Assembly: GCA_021234155.1 (NCBI GenBank)
Contig: JAJEKV010000324.1
Coordinates: forward strand, 250,001-314,000
Direction: 5' to 3'
Length of the DNA: 64,000 nucleotides
Source: Isoetes taiwanensis
Lineage: Eukaryota; Streptophyta; Lycopodiopsida; Isoetales; Isoetaceae
The translations under genes and the position numbers were made by a program. Below the pieces are notes generated by a model. The model was given only the letters and a program-made list of their open reading frames with translations. It ran no database searches and was not told where the DNA came from. This document shows, one piece after another, positions 11,839 through 24,693 of the stretch (positions are counted from its first letter, which is position 1; every line of letters starts with the position of its first letter).

Positions 11839-12379
11839 GGGATTTTTTGAGATCATAAAAAGGCCTTTTAAGAACTACTGACTAAGCTATATGAACTACC
11901 AATCAGAAAATAGAACTGGTAATCCAGTCAGCTTAACAGTTATAACTAACTCACTGGATCACATTTTCTAGCATAAGTGTTGATAGAAAAGTCCAAATGA
12001 GCTCTTGTTTGGTGCAATAGATAGATCTCATTGAGATCTTTCCAACCTTGGGTGGTTTGCATATCTTTTAGCCCCGTAGGATAGAAAAAAAATGGTAAAA
12101 ACCATATTTTTTAGAGTTTTGACAATCATAAGTGGTTAAAATATGCGCAAAGCACCTAAGGTTGGAAAGATCTCAACGAGATCTATCTATTGCACTAAAC
12201 GAGAGCTCATTTGAACTTTTCTATCAATGGTTATGCTAGAAAATGTGATCCAGTAAGTTAGTTATAACAGTTTTGCTGACTGGACCCGTCAGGCTCTGAT
12301 TTCTGATTGGTTGTTCATTTATCTTCATTTGGCTTAGTTGGCATGTTTTGAAGGCCCTTTTTTAATCTCAAAAAAACCC
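11839..12379. mobile_element. Foldback/MITE element inserted in LINE ORF2
   Basis: A 541-bp non-coding insertion flanked on both sides by TA. Its ends are inverted: left GGGATTTTTTGAGAT, right complement GGGTTTTTTTGAGAT. Inside, two long arms of roughly 200 bp pair with each other (for example GATCACATTTTCTAGCATAA near 11960 against TTATGCTAGAAAATGTGATC near 12233), leaving a loop of about 100 bp. It carries no transposase. A TA duplication would suit the Tc1/mariner group, but TTA...TAA flanks also fit a Harbinger MITE with an ambiguous boundary. Confidence 0.8.
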
Positions 12380-14762
12380 TAATGCATCAGAGGGGGAGTG
12401 TTACTGCCAGGATGTAGGTAAGAGAGGGCTGACTCAGGCATACAGTGCTTTACACTTGGGTGGCCCTCAGGATAAGAGCAGTCAAGCCAATGTTTAATGA
12501 AGATAGAAGCTATGGAGTTATTGCCAGTTAAGGTTCTCCAAATAAATTTACCTGCCAGGGCACATGCTTGCAAGTATAAACTTTTACATCCTAAACCTCC
12601 ATTAGATTTAGATCTGGTAACAGTATCCCAATTAACAGAATGATTTCCACTCCAAATGAAATTTCTGATGGTTTTCTCTGATATATAGATCTAGGGGCCA
12701 CAAGAGCAGAGGAAAAGTAGATATGAGAAGCTGCCAGGACAGTGTTTGCAATGATAGTACGACCAGCCATAGACAAAGAGTTTCTGAAGGAATTTAATTT
12801 CTTCTTAATGCTCTGAATGATTGGATCCCACAAACCTTTGATATTAGGGTTGAGAGACAAGGGCATGCCCAAAAGCTTGGTTGATGCATGGTGTTGAGGA
12901 CCTTTATGTCACAGATATAATTCTCATTTGTATCTCCAATGATCACACTTTTTGCAATGTTTAGGAAAAGTCCAGAGGCCTCAGAGAATAAATCTATAAT
13001 GCCTAAGAATTTAGCAATGTTATCAGAGTTGGAATCCAGGAAGGCAAAGGTGTCATCAGCATATTGGGAGATTATAAGACTGCCTTTATTGTCAGGAAGA
13101 TAAAGACCTTTAATATTGCCACTTTCTTGATGGAAATCAATAGCCTTTGTGAGAAGTTCAGCAACCACAAGGAAAAGGTAAGGAGCTAATGGGCAGCCCT
13201 GTCTTACCCCTCGAGAGAGATTAAAAAAGTTTGAGGAGGAGCCATTTATGAGAACAACAGAATTTGCCTTAGAGTTTAATCCCATAATTAAAGAAATAAT
13301 TTTAGGATTGAAACCAATTTTGTGCATAGCAAATTCAAGAAAATCCCAATTTACTGAGTCAAAGGCCCTTTTGAAATCCAGTTTTAAAAGAATGCAGTCT
13401 TGGTCAGACACTCTATTCCAATGCAGACCCTCCATAGCAATGATGTAATTGTCTAAAATGATTCTGTTAGGAAGGAAAGCAGATTGTTTGATATTGATAT
13501 GCTCTTGAAGGAAAGGTTAGATCTTGTTGGCAATTATTGTCGCACACAGCTTATATGTAGAATTGGTCAAAGAGATAGGCCTCCAATCCGAGAATGATGA
13601 TGGCATGTCAACCTTAGGAACAAGAGTTATAAAGCCAGCAGAAATAGAGAAGATAAGATAAGATAAGAATTTGTACGTCCACGGGATGCAGATGTTCAGC
13701 CTTCCAAAAACCGTGCACCAAATTAACAATGTCAACTTTGAGGATATCCCAAAAGGATATGTAAAATTCTGGAGGTAGACCATCCGGTCCAGGAGATCTG
13801 CCTTTACTAAAGCTCGTAATGACCTTGAAAATTTCCTGCTCAGAGGGGATGGCAGCAATGGAATCATTCATCAGATTATCTGAGTTGGGAATGATTTGAT
13901 TAATCAAGGAGATAAAATCATCTTTCTTAGAGGGGGAGCTAGGAAGATAATTCTTGTCATTAAACAAGGAGGCATATTTCTCCTGAAAGAAATGCTTAAT
14001 GTCCTTGGGAGAGTCAATGATTGAACCATTTTCACTATTCACTTAGAGAATAGAATTATTCAGAAGCCTGTTTCTGGCTGTTCTATAAAAAAATTTAGAG
14101 CTTCCAAGATCCATTTCTTTGTTAAACTTCATCTTGCATTTAATAGCATAGCTTCTAGCTTCAACCTCTTCAATGGATTTTATCTTCTTTTCCAACACTT
14201 CTTCACCAATTTGGAGATTAAGATCATGGGGATGATTTTGGAGATGACCTCTAATATCTCTCATTTGCTCCAAGTAAGTTTCTTTCAGCTTGTTCTTTTC
14301 TTTGCAAATTCTGTAAGACCAATTTTTAATCCAGGACTTGACTTGTTTAATCTTATAGTAGAAAGATTTCATGGAAAGGTGATCCCTAGATCCTGTAGCA
14401 GAGTTAAGATTTTCTTGTAAGGAGAGATAAAAAGTCCATGCAGAACTGCTCATTACCAAGGAGAGAACAGTTCAATTTAAAGGGGATGTTGTCCTCTTTA
14501 GGAAGTTGCAACATGTGCTTGGTGTGAAGGAATTGTGGTTGATGATCCGAAATAGAGATTGATTCATCACTTACCACATAACAGTTGTCCCAGAAAGAGC
14601 AAGAGGAGCTGGTAACATAAAATCTGTCTAAAGCACAATAAACTCTATTTGAGTTTTTTTGCTTGTTTGACCAGGTATAGATTGCAGTAGAGGAGGGGAC
14701 ATGAATCAAATTAAGATCAGAGATCAAGGAGTCCCAATTAATTCTCTCAGTTCTTGACATGT

Positions 14763-14814
14763 TAATTCTGTTCCCCAGTTTCATGTCCTAATTCTGTTCC
14801 CCAGTTTCATGTCC
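14763..14814. repeat. 26-bp perfect tandem duplication inside the LINE endonuclease
   Basis: Units 14763-14788 and 14789-14814 are identical, both starting TAATTCTGTTCCCC. Since 26 is not a multiple of three, the duplication breaks ORF2 between the GDFN block and the C-terminal half of the endonuclease. It looks like replication slippage after insertion. Confidence 0.92.
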
Positions 14815-15361
14815 CAATTTGGGGTATTGTTGAAGTCTCCAGAGACAATCCAGTCAACTCGAGGTTGGGAAGACATCCAAGATAAGATTTCAGGCCATAA
14901 CTTTTCCCTATCCTTTGGACAGGTGGGAGCATAAATATTGATAACTCCAAAATTGGAATTATTAATAGAGAAGACTACTGCCTGCCAACATTTACTAGGA
15001 CTGTTATAGAAGGAAATGTGGGGCAAAGTTTTCCAAATTATAACAAGACCCCCACAGGTACCAGAAGACTCAATCCATACAGAGGAAGCACCTGGGAAAA
15101 CCCAGTCAGCAAAACATGAACTCTCAAATTTGGGAAGTTTAGTTTCCTGAAGCAAAGTCAGGTCAGCCTTGTAATGCCTTAATTGAGAAATAATCATTCT
15201 TCTTTTAATAGGGCCTTTCATTCCCCTCACATTCCATGTCATAATCTTCATGGTGGAGCTAGGGAAAAAAGGAAGGGCAAAGAAGTTATCTACTTCTCCT
15301 ATTTTTTTTACTTCTTGTGTTTCCAGCAGGAGTCTTATGCAAATAGGTAGTAATATCAGGT

Positions 15362-16003
15362 TTAGAAGAAATTTTTTTTCTTCTTAGGTTTTGAATCTTT
15401 CCTGGATTTATTAGCAGTGGAATTGTTAGAGAAAAAATTCTCATTGCCCCAATTCTCTTTATCACTACCATTGTCACTATCTGAACACCCCCCAGGAAAG
15501 AAATCAAACATATTTAAGGCATCATCATTAGAGTTTATTTCAGTGCAATTATAAAAGAGAGGTACTTACCTATTTGAGCAGTCTGCATTGTTGCATTCAG
15601 GTTGTGAGTTTGAAATTTGAGTGCCCGAGTTGTCAATGTTGTCCCCATTGAACTCCAGTCCAACTGCCAGGAGCTCATGATCTTGAGTTTCATATACAGT
15701 CCCATTATCTTTCTCTTCAAGTACCTCAGCTGGCTCACAATCTTTATTATTCAAGCCTTGGACCAAACCATCCTGCAAAGTGGCAAGCTGCTCTGCAATT
15801 TTCTTGGATATAGGAAAAGTGGATTTTGGCAAATGAGAAGGCATATTATGGAGGTCTATTAAAGGGCAAGCTTGAGTATGAGAGGAGGAATGAGGGGTAG
15901 CTATAGGGGGCAAGTTGGTAACTGAAGATTTTCTGCATTATTGCTCAGCAGTAAATCAGACTCTTGCTCAACACTTAAACTAGCAAGTACCTGAAATTGA
16001 TTG
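15362..16003 (-). pseudogene. LINE ORF1, 3' part (left of the gypsy insertion)
   Basis: The C-terminal portion of the LINE RNA-binding protein, separated from its N-terminal portion by the 25.6-kb gypsy insertion. It reads from about 16003 through HLPKSTFPISKKIAEQL and an acidic region to a frame change near 15560, then continues as an acidic and asparagine-rich stretch ending in a lysine cluster (RKDSKPKKKKNFF) before TAA at 15362-15364. ORF2 starts 111 bp downstream. The lysine tail may serve RNA binding or nuclear import. Confidence 0.7.
15999..16003. repeat. Target-site duplication GATTG (left)
   Basis: Five bases directly before the LTR start TGTGACGT, repeated exactly after the other LTR (41640-41644). 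Five bp is the usual duplication of Ty3/gypsy integrases. Confidence 0.93.
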
Positions 16004-17679
16004 TGTGACGTCCCCTACTCGTATACGGTGCACCCACCGTATACAAACAGGAGTTCTCCCCCCATACCAGCGCCATGCCGATACAGGGCCCTCCACATGA
16101 CACTGCAACCGAGTCGGTTCCAGTGGGAAGAGTGAAGGGGTCATTTACCCTGTCTCCCTCAGGGCCTACCTAGCTGCGGAAGCGTAAACATACACGTCAG
16201 TATACAAAGCATCACATACCCACCCGTAGGGTGGTACATCACATCTGCATAGACAATGATCAGCACAATGCATATAGGGAATCCTACCCAAGGCTCGCAT
16301 TACGGGGATGGGTGACAAGCTTGGGTCTCCAGAGTTCATTGCAGACAGAATTCATGACAATGGATTTGGCTGGCATAAGAACATGGCAATGGATAGTCCA
16401 CTCCATCCGCCCCTCCTGTGCACACTTTGCGAGTAGGTTGAAAAGTGTTGGGACTTGATCAGAGGCCCCGGATGCATAGCCGAGGGGCTATTCCCGGGTT
16501 ACATCTCCCTGTGTCCGATGGGGCGGCGAGGGGATCACTCCCTCCGAGATCTACATGCTGACTCAAGGAGACTAGAGAGCCACTTTGCCCTTATTCGATT
16601 TGGAACCCAATGGACAAGTGAACCCCACTTCACTGGGTGTCGAGCCCATGCCTTGCCCGCTTTCGGTGGCAAGCCATTAGACCTAGTCACAATGATCCCA
16701 GTGAGGCCTTACACACCGGAGGGATCGTTCAAGAGTCGACACGAACCTCCTTCTTAGCCATCTGGTCCCTTCACCCACAACCGTGTGTGGTTCTTGTACT
16801 GCAGGCCGAATCTATATGGTGCTAGAGAGGCTAATCTAGGAGCATCCACTACCAAGCTTTAGGTCTCTACCCCCTTCCCAATACAAGGAGTTCATAGAGA
16901 TACATCCTCCACATACATCATAAGAGAACTAAAGAACAAGATCTAATCTATATCATAGAGTTAGGTTCTTTAGTTAGAGTCTGATACCTAGAGATCTAGA
17001 AGGCTGCTATGGGCAATTTAATAGGCTAAACCTACTGATTTTATGACTAAAAGAGGGTTTAAGCTATTAAATTGCCTAAATACCTGATCCTTTAGGGACT
17101 CCTCCTGACCTGAGCTCGACCATCCTATTTACAAACGCCGAGTCAAGGGAAACTAAGGGTACTGATTCTCTCCCAGCAGAAAGTCCGGGAGGCGGTTTTG
17201 GCTCTTGAGGCGCCCAAAACAGAAGTTCTAAAGCCCCTTAAAACTAAATTGGGCAAGTTAGGGTTTCCCCTCCTAAATAGACATGGGGATTGGTTAGGGT
17301 TTCCAATTATCCCCTTTTGGCATGTGGGATAATTGGGAATGGGCCCACTTGCCATTAATGGCTAGGTGGCAAAATGTGCCCACATGGAAATGTGTGCACA
17401 TTAATGAATGTGCACATTGGAGAATGTGCACATTAATTGCACCTATGGGTATGGCCCACTTGGCATAAGGTGTCCATATGGAAATGTGTGCCCACATTAA
17501 TGTGTATATTGGTAAATGTGCACATTAATGCCAATGCACATTTCTAGCAAGTTGCCCCCTAGGGCTACCCACTTGGCTATGCGTCACAGACGCGTCGGTC
17601 GGTCGGATGATGTGTAATGCTGACGGGCAAGATAAAGATAATGCCCCGGGACCGTGATATCTTTGTCTGGAACGTCACA
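16004..17679 (-). repeat. LTR A (3' LTR of copy 1)
   Basis: 1,676 bp, bounded by TGTGACGT and ACGTCACA, a perfect 8-bp terminal inverted repeat. On the minus strand it follows the polypurine tract. Its U3 part (17300-17560) contains repeated ATGTGCACATTAAT-type blocks, which look like duplicated enhancer units. A TATA-like CTATTTAGG lies near 17275 (minus). It matches LTR D over its whole remaining length. Confidence 0.9.
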
Positions 17680-17692
17680 TTCTCCCCCCCTT
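17680..17692 (-). other. Polypurine tract of copy 1
   Basis: On the minus strand AAGGGGGGGAGAA directly abuts the 3' LTR. This is the plus-strand primer of reverse transcription and fixes the element's orientation. Confidence 0.85.
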
Positions 17693-18547
17693 GAAATGAT
17701 GCTGTCCGCAGCATCGTGGGTCTCCCCACCTTGGGAACTTCCTAACCTGCAATCACTCTGATACATACAATATACTACTATAACATTTACACATTTATTA
17801 ACATTACCTTAAGGTAATATTTTTAGAACATTATTACGTGATTATATTATGAAATCACTTATCAATTCACAACATCATTAAAACAGGTTACTCAATAATT
17901 CACTTATCATGGCAATTAAGTTTATCAAAATTCAAATTAACATCCGAGGTACTCTTCATTCCTTGCAACACATTCCAACAAAATTTGTGTTGCAAGTCTT
18001 CAGTCTTCGACCTCCTTGCCCCTCCTGAGCTTCTATTGGCTCTGAATTGACACCACGTTAGTACCATTTAATTATTAATAAAATTTTGGTTATATGGTGA
18101 CCACCCCACCTATCTACATGGATGCATGACTAATCTCCCTACAGAGGGAAGAGGATGAATCTTCCATAATGGCCGAGGAGACAGCGCCTAAATGCCTATA
18201 TGCCTCTCATGCCTACACCCTAGTTGCCCAGCGTGGAGGATAGGTCCTTCCCGTATGGGGGCGTGAAGGCCAGATTCCTCCTATCAAAGCATATATGGGG
18301 CTAGAGGTGCTTTTCCTATGAATGCATCCTTCCATGTCCTCTTTTTTTCGAGGTCGTCTACTTCCGCGTGAAGCAGTAGACTTTCTAATCTACCTTCCAC
18401 TCTTCCAAGCGGAAATGCGGTCATGCCTACATCGACATTACACCACGCCCTAGAGATCACCGTAGCGGTCTCATCATCGGTAACAACGCATGCAATCCAT
18501 ACCTAGCATAGGTTGCATGCGTAGATTATTCTTAACTACACATAGAA
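17693..18547. other. Copy 1 spacer between chromodomain stop and polypurine tract
   Basis: About 850 bp of internal 3' sequence shared with copy 2 (24694-25539). No open frame is conserved. An AT-rich part (17770-17960) is followed by a GC-richer part. It probably acts as a 3' UTR. Confidence 0.55.
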
Positions 18548-21500
18548 TTAATCTACACAAATCGACATGCCTGAGCCGATTTCTTCAGAGATGACCTTGC
18601 CGTCCCATTGCTCCATGAATTGTGGGTACTGCTTTAATAGATCCTTCTTAAGTACCCAAGTCGCGTCTTCCACTGGCAAGTGCTTCCACTTGACCAAATA
18701 TTGGAGAAACTCTGATCTTCTTGTTTTCTTGAAAGCTTTATCAAGAATCAATTCTGGAACTATTTCCAGCTCCTCCTCCGTCATTTCCAACAACGTTGGA
18801 GTGTCCAAGACTTTCGCCCGGATTTGGAGTGTGCTTCTTCAACAAACTGACGTGGAAGACCTTATGAATCTTTAGGTGTGCTGGTAGATCCAATCTCTAG
18901 GATTGATTACCTATTCTCTTGATTATCTTGAAAGGTCCAGCCCACCTTGGAGCAAGCTTCTTGCAATTCCCGATCCTGAGCTTCGCCTGCTTCACCTTGA
19001 TCTTGAGCCACACATTGTCGCCAACTTCGAACTCTCTCGATCATTCGATGCTTGTCGGCGATGCTCTCTTTAACTCCTTTGCCGCTAGGAGATATCCTCG
19101 CACTTCTTCCGAACGAAGCTGCCGTGATATCGGCCAACATCTCTGTGAGACTTCTACTTTTGACACGAGGATTGTGCCAAGTGTCCGAGTTAGGCATTGA
19201 TAGCCGTGAATTGATCATAAACGGCGACATTTGGGATGATTCCGCTTGGTGCTATTGTATGCAAACTCGACCAAGTGAATAAATTCTTCCCACATACCTT
19301 GCTTATTCCGGACATAGTTTCGTAGCATGTCCTCCAAAATTGGTCCGGTCCGCTCCGTTTGGCCATCCGTCGAGGATGATACGTCGTGCTCATGGATAAC
19401 TTCGTCAATGGTCGCGAAAGAGGTCTTGCCAAAAGGCGCCATGAACTTCGGATCCCCGGCTTCGGAGATAATCTCCTTGGCATACCATGAAGTCTCGAAG
19501 ATCTCTTTGGTGAAGAGCTTTCTTTGTATCCATAGTCAGATTCAGAGTCCGCAAGGCACGAAATGTGCCATTTTCGACAACTTGTCGACTACTACCATCA
19601 AAGCATCCTTCCCTCTTCATCGCCCTTGGAAGCCCCGCGGATGAAATCCATGCCGATGACCTCCCATTTAGCGTTTGGCACCGCTAAGGGCTCCAAAGCT
19701 CCCGGAATTTAAGCCGCTCTTCGCCTTTTTGTCGACAAAGCCGACATTCCTTGATGTAGCGAGCTACCGCTTCTTCATTCTGGCCAATAATAGCTGCTGC
19801 GTGACTTTGAAATATGTTTTCATGAATCCCGCATGGCCAGCTATTGGACCATTGTGTGTGTCATAGAGGATCAACTTCCTTACTCCTGAAGATTCTGGCA
19901 CACACAACTTGTTCTTATGATATAATAGGTTACCTTCCTTCTTAAAATGTTTGAAGGCTTCCCGCTCCTTATCTGTTCTTGCTTCTCTACATAAACTTGC
20001 CCAAACTTCCTTGAAGTCGACATCTGTTGGCAAGGATTCTTCGATCTTCTTCCCGAAGTCGCTGGAAAGCGTCGAAATTGCATTGCAATGCACTCTAGTT
20101 GTCAGGGGATGCCTTGAAAGCGCATCCGCTACCACATTGAGCTTCCCTGGCTTGTAGACTATATCAAAGTCATACTCTTCAAGGAACTCCATCCACCTTC
20201 TCTGCCTCAGGTTGAGGTGTGGTTGTGTAAATACATACTGGAGGCTCTGATGATCTGTATCCAATTGGAACTTTCTTCCCAAAAGGTAATGCCTCCAAAT
20301 TCTTAATGCCCTGACAACCGCAAGCGCTCTTGATCATGCGCGTGGGGTAGCGTTTCGGCGTCGTTCATCTTCCCCGAGTAAATGACGCTACTACACGCTC
20401 TTCTTGCATGAGCACCGCGACCGTAGCTATCTTACTCGCATCTGTTGCTACAAGCTTATCTTTCTCTGGGTCTGGCAGGGTTAAGACGGGGGCGGTTGTT
20501 AAGGCTTCCTTCAACAGTTCAAACCCCGTTTGGGCTTTCTTGTGCCAATGATCTACCCAATCTTTCACTTTTTCCGCCCTCGTCAAAGTCGGTTAAGCGG
20601 GGCGCTATCTTAGCAAAGTTCTTCACGAACTTCTCAGAGTACCGCTAGGCGAGAAAACTTGACCTCATGCACATTCTTGGTGCCGCCATTGAATGACGGC
20701 TTCAATCTTGGAAGGGTCCGTCGAAATTCCTTCAGCCGATATCACGTGACCAAGATATTCCACCTTTTTTTTTCTGCGGCGACACGCCCGACAACTTGGC
20801 GCATAACCGGTGCCTCTTCAACTTTTCCAAAGACCCTCCTTAAGTGTTGTATGCGTGCTCTTCAAGGGATCTGCTATACACCAAAATGTCATCAAAGAAC
20901 ACTATCACAAAGGTGTCTAAGAACTCCTCGAAGATATCGTTCATGAGCCTCATGAACGTTCTTTGGAGCGCTCGATAAGCGTAAAAGGCATTACCGCGGA
21001 ACTCATAATGTCCATACCGCCCCGAAAGCGGTCTTATGAATATCTTCTTCCTTTATCCGGATCTGATGATATCCTGACCTTAAGTCGATTTTGGAGAAGA
21101 CCTTTGCTCCTTGAAGCTGATCCATCAAGTCATCCGACCTGGGAAGCGCATACTTGTTTTTGATGGTGTGCTTGTTCAACTGCCTATAGTCTATGCACAT
21201 CCTCAAACTGCCATCCTTCTTCTTGACAAAAGAATGGGCGCCCAAATGGCGAGGCAGACGCTAGGTCTAATAAAGCCTAGGTCGAAAGCAACTCCCAATT
21301 AACTGCTTCTTTAGCTCTGTCAATTCCTGCGTCGTCATTCTGTATGGAGCCTTACTTGTGGGCTTCGTTCCCGGTTCGAGTGCTATCTCACACTCGACTC
21401 CCCTGTAAGGAGGGAGGTGCTCGATCTCATCAGGAAAGAGATCATGGAATTCCGTGATCAAGTTAGCTATCCGCTTCGCAACTTCTTTGAGCACCTTGTC

Positions 21501-23011
21501 TTCTTTGCTTTCTTCGGACTCGGCTCTTGATCTCAAGCTTGAAGATGTATGCTACCTGCGCCGCTCTTGATTGACTTGAATGTACCGTTTAGAAGACATA
21601 CACCGCATGATGGGAACAACTTCCTTAATCTCGGATCTCAATAATCTTGCCGCCGGGCGTTGGGAAGGTCACTTTCCGCTTTCCACAATCAATGATGGCC
21701 CCTGCCGGTCCAAGGTACTCCATTCCTATGATCAAGTCATACTTGCCAATGCCCATTACTTCTGCCCCCATCTCGATGTTTATTCCTGTCAAATCGATGT
21801 CGAAATTGATCCTCTTGCCTGCTGTCTGCCTTACTACTCCACTTGCTAAAACAACGGGTCTCGGCCCGACTTGGCGGTTTCAACTTCAACATTTGCACCA
21901 TTCTTGGGGACGCAAAGTTATGGCTACTTCCTGAATCTATCAGGACTATGAAAGACTTGGCCTTGGCCTTCCCTACTGTGGAAATTACCTTATATTGACT
22001 CTCTGCTTGTTCTCAGATCTATTTGCGGCAAAGATATGATTTTCGCATACGAATGTAGTCTCGGGCTACTTCGCCCGCCGCCGTCATCGATGGGATGTCC
22101 CAATCTCCCAGATACGCTAGTGCCGCGACTCATGACATAGGGGCGCTTCACGTTTCTATGGCCCGGCCGGAAGCATCCAAGCAAAATTTGTTTCTCCATG
22201 CACTCCCCGCCTCTTTTCCTTGGGCATAGCCTCGTGAAAAAGGATCGTCTTGCTTTTGGAGTAGTTTAATCCCTCATGCTTGTCCTTGAAGGACACCCGC
22301 TTCTTCGCTTCGGGCTTCCCTCGATTGCCACCATATGGGGCTCTAGCCGGACTCGGGCTTGCTGCTCTAGGGCTATAGCTCCACGATGCTTTGCCTTTGT
22401 CACGAAAATACCGCTTCCCGCCTCGCTATTCTGAGGTCCCGTTCCTTGCAAGCTTATAGCCTTGCACTCCGCTCGATATCTTGTCTTAGGGTTTATTGCC
22501 CTCACCCGACTTTGCGAATCTCATCGTTGACCCCTTCAATATAACTTTCCACCGCATGCTTCTCTCCCAACTTTGGTACATACTCCGACCTCATGAATTC
22601 CTCTATATATTTCTCTGGATGACTTGTTTCCTTGCTGCAACCTATAGATTTCGCCATCATCTTTGGACTTATGCTCTCTTGGGACGTGAGTGGCGCTTTT
22701 TGAAGGCTTTAGCAAACTTCTTGAACGCAAGCGCCCCTCGCTCAAGCCATGGGCCTTTGCATACCCTTCCACCAAATGCGTCTTTGCTCCTTTCGGGTTG
22801 GCTGTTGCCACTCGGCCTTTATCCTTGTCCTTCATACCATAAAGCGTTTCCATATTCACTCATTTCATCAAGCCAAGCCTCGGCCTCCATTCGACACGAG
22901 AATTGCTCGAGTTTCCCGGCTTTCCAAACATTTCCCAAAGCGAGTCTACCTTCTTTTGGTAGTCCGAGGCTCTTGTGTCCCTTTGTCGTCCATCAGGGGG
23001 TATTCTCTGGC
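18548..23011 (-). pseudogene. Copy 1 gag (3' part)-pol polyprotein with chromodomain integrase
   Basis: In minus-strand order: the gag central region (LQQGNK...REIYRGIHE near 22640, the retrotransposon-gag signature), a degraded zinc knuckle (GCFRPGHRN near 22180), an aspartic protease with its active site near 21930, and the protease-RT linker (PPYRGVECEIALEPGTKP). RT follows ([33 protein letters not shown]), then RNase H (LVATDASK near 20460; TDHQSLQYVFTQPHLNLRQ, GKLNVVADALSRHP), and integrase (zinc region THNGPIAGHAGF; MDFI block; TERT...LEDMLRNYV). A chromodomain (FLQYLVKWKHLPVEDATWV) ends at 18548. Chromodomains steer chromovirus integration into heterochromatin. Many small indels break the frame; several coincide with CAG/CG toggles against copy 2 and may be sequencing errors. 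Gag is cut by copy 2 at 23011 and resumes at 36365. Confidence 0.88.
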
Positions 23012-24681
23012 TGGACGTCCCCTACTGATATCTGGTGCACTCACCGTATACAAAACAGGAGTTCATCCCCATACCAGCTCCATGCTAATCTGAGGCCCTC
23101 CACATGACACCGCAACCGTGGCGGGTTCCAAGTGGGAAGAGTGGAAGGGTCATTGCACCGAATCTCCCTCGGGGCCTACCTAGGCTGCCGAAGCGTAAAC
23201 ATACATGTCGGTAGCACATACATCAACATCATATGACCATCAATGGCGATGGTCCTCCACATATCTGCATGGACAAAGATCAGCACATCACATAGGGGAA
23301 TCCTACCCAAGGCTGGACTCAAAGGGAGGATTGCGGCTTGGGGTCTCCGAGTTCATTGCGCATGAATTCATGGCAATGGATTTGGCTGGCATAAGAACAT
23401 GGCATAGGGTTGTCCACTCCATCCGCCCCTCCTGTGCACACTTTGCAGAGTAGGTTGAAAAGTGTTGGGACGATCAGAGCTCAGCGGATGCATAGCCAAG
23501 GGGCTATATCCCGGGTTGCATCTCCCGATTCGGGATGGGCAGGTAGGGATCTCTCCCTCCTCCGAGATCTACATGCCGACTCAAGGTGACTAGAGGCCCT
23601 TTGCCTGCATATCGACTTGAACTCAATGGAAGGTCATATTCACCACCTCACGAGTGTCGAGCCCATGCCTTGCCCACACGCAGTGGCAAGCCATTAGACC
23701 TAGTCACAATGATCCCCGGCAGCACTAACACACCATAGGGATCGTTCAGGAGTCAGAACACGAACCTCCTTATAAGCCAGTCTGGCCCCTTCACCCACAA
23801 CCCGGTGTGGCTCTTGTGCACAGGCCGATCTACAAGTGTGCTAGAGAGGCTACTCTAGGAGCATCAACTACAAAGCTTTAGGGTCTCTACCCCTTCCCAA
23901 TACAAGGAGTTCATAGAGATGCATCATCCATATGCTTCATGAGAGAACTAAAGAACTAAATCTAATCTACAACATAGAGTTAGGTTCTTTAGTTAGAATC
24001 TGCTATCTAGAGATCTAGAGGGTTGCTATGGCCAATCTAATAGGCTAAACCTATTGATTCAATGACTAAAATAGGGTTTAGACTATCTAATTGGCCAAAT
24101 ACCTGATCCTTGAGGGGCTCCTCGACTGAAGCTCGACCATCTGTTTGAGATTTCGAATCTAGAGGAACTAAGGATGCAATTCTCCGGTCAGTGCAGGATG
24201 CGGTTTTGGTTGTTGAGGCAGCCCAAAGCGAGTTCAAGCCCTAAAATCGAAAAATTGGGCTAGTTAGGGTTTCCTACCCTATATAGACAAGGGGGTTGGC
24301 TAGGGTTTCCAATTATCCCCTTTTGGCATGTGGGATAAGTGGAAATGGGCCCACTTTGCCTTTAAGGGCTAGGTGGCCAAATGTGCACACATGGAAATGT
24401 GTGCCCACATTAATGTGTACATTGGAAAATGTGCACATTAATTGCACCTATGGGTGTGGCCCACTTGGCATAAAGTGTCCACTTGTAAATGTGTGCCCCA
24501 TTAATGTGTACATTGGAAAATGTGCACATTAATAGTTGCACATATTTCTGGCAAGTTGCCCCCTAGGGCTACTCACCTGGCTACACGCTAGCGTACACGT
24601 CACCGCTGGGTGGCGGTAATGCGTTGACGCAGGCGATGCGGTATATCGCCCCGGGCGATATCGTGGCTTTGGAACGTCACA
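23012..24681 (-). repeat. LTR B (3' LTR of copy 2)
   Basis: 1,670 bp. It starts TGGACGTCC, where LTR A has TGTGACGTCC, and ends ACGTCACA. On the minus strand it has a TATA box in TCTATATAGGG near 24280 and, upstream of it, two copies of an ACATTGGAAAATGTGCAC block (near 24420 and 24510). It is identical to LTR C over AT-rich stretches of 100 bp or more, but differs at many CAG/CG positions. Confidence 0.88.
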
Positions 24682-24693
24682 TTCTCCCCACCT
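24682..24693 (-). other. Polypurine tract of copy 2
   Basis: The minus strand reads AAGGTGGGGAGAA against the 3' LTR, matching the copy 1 tract with one T inside the G run. Confidence 0.75.

Larger units (their letters stand above)
10791..15251 (-). pseudogene. LINE ORF2: endonuclease - reverse transcriptase - zf-RVT (broken)
   Basis: The replication protein of the LINE; it nicks the target and reverse-transcribes the RNA there. It starts MKIMTWNVRGMKG at 15251 with the APE-type endonuclease: N in WNVRG, E in LQETKL, NIYAPT, GDFN, and the closing SDHQP motif near 14560. A 26-bp tandem duplication at 14763-14814 shifts the frame inside the endonuclease. The RT domain follows (GRSPGPDGLPPEF, DFKRAFDSVNW, RGVRQGCPLAPYLF, catalytic YADD in ISQYADDTFAF near 13060), then SMAGRTIIANTVL. 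A 541-bp foldback insertion sits at 11839-12379. Then come the zf-RVT region (ACQSNC...QHIFQC near 11220) and the tail ALWNIWKARNRIVYG. Another frame change lies at a GATAA triplet near 13660. Not functional as read. Confidence 0.88.

Noticed and set aside
15286-15507. A separate small LINE gene between ORF1 and ORF2
   Set aside because: The competing frame continues the acidic and lysine-rich tail of ORF1 to its stop at 15362, so this ORF is a shadow.
22496-23107. Plus-strand ORF of 203 codons in copy 1
   Set aside because: Antisense to gag and running across the LTR B boundary, so it cannot be an ancestral gene.
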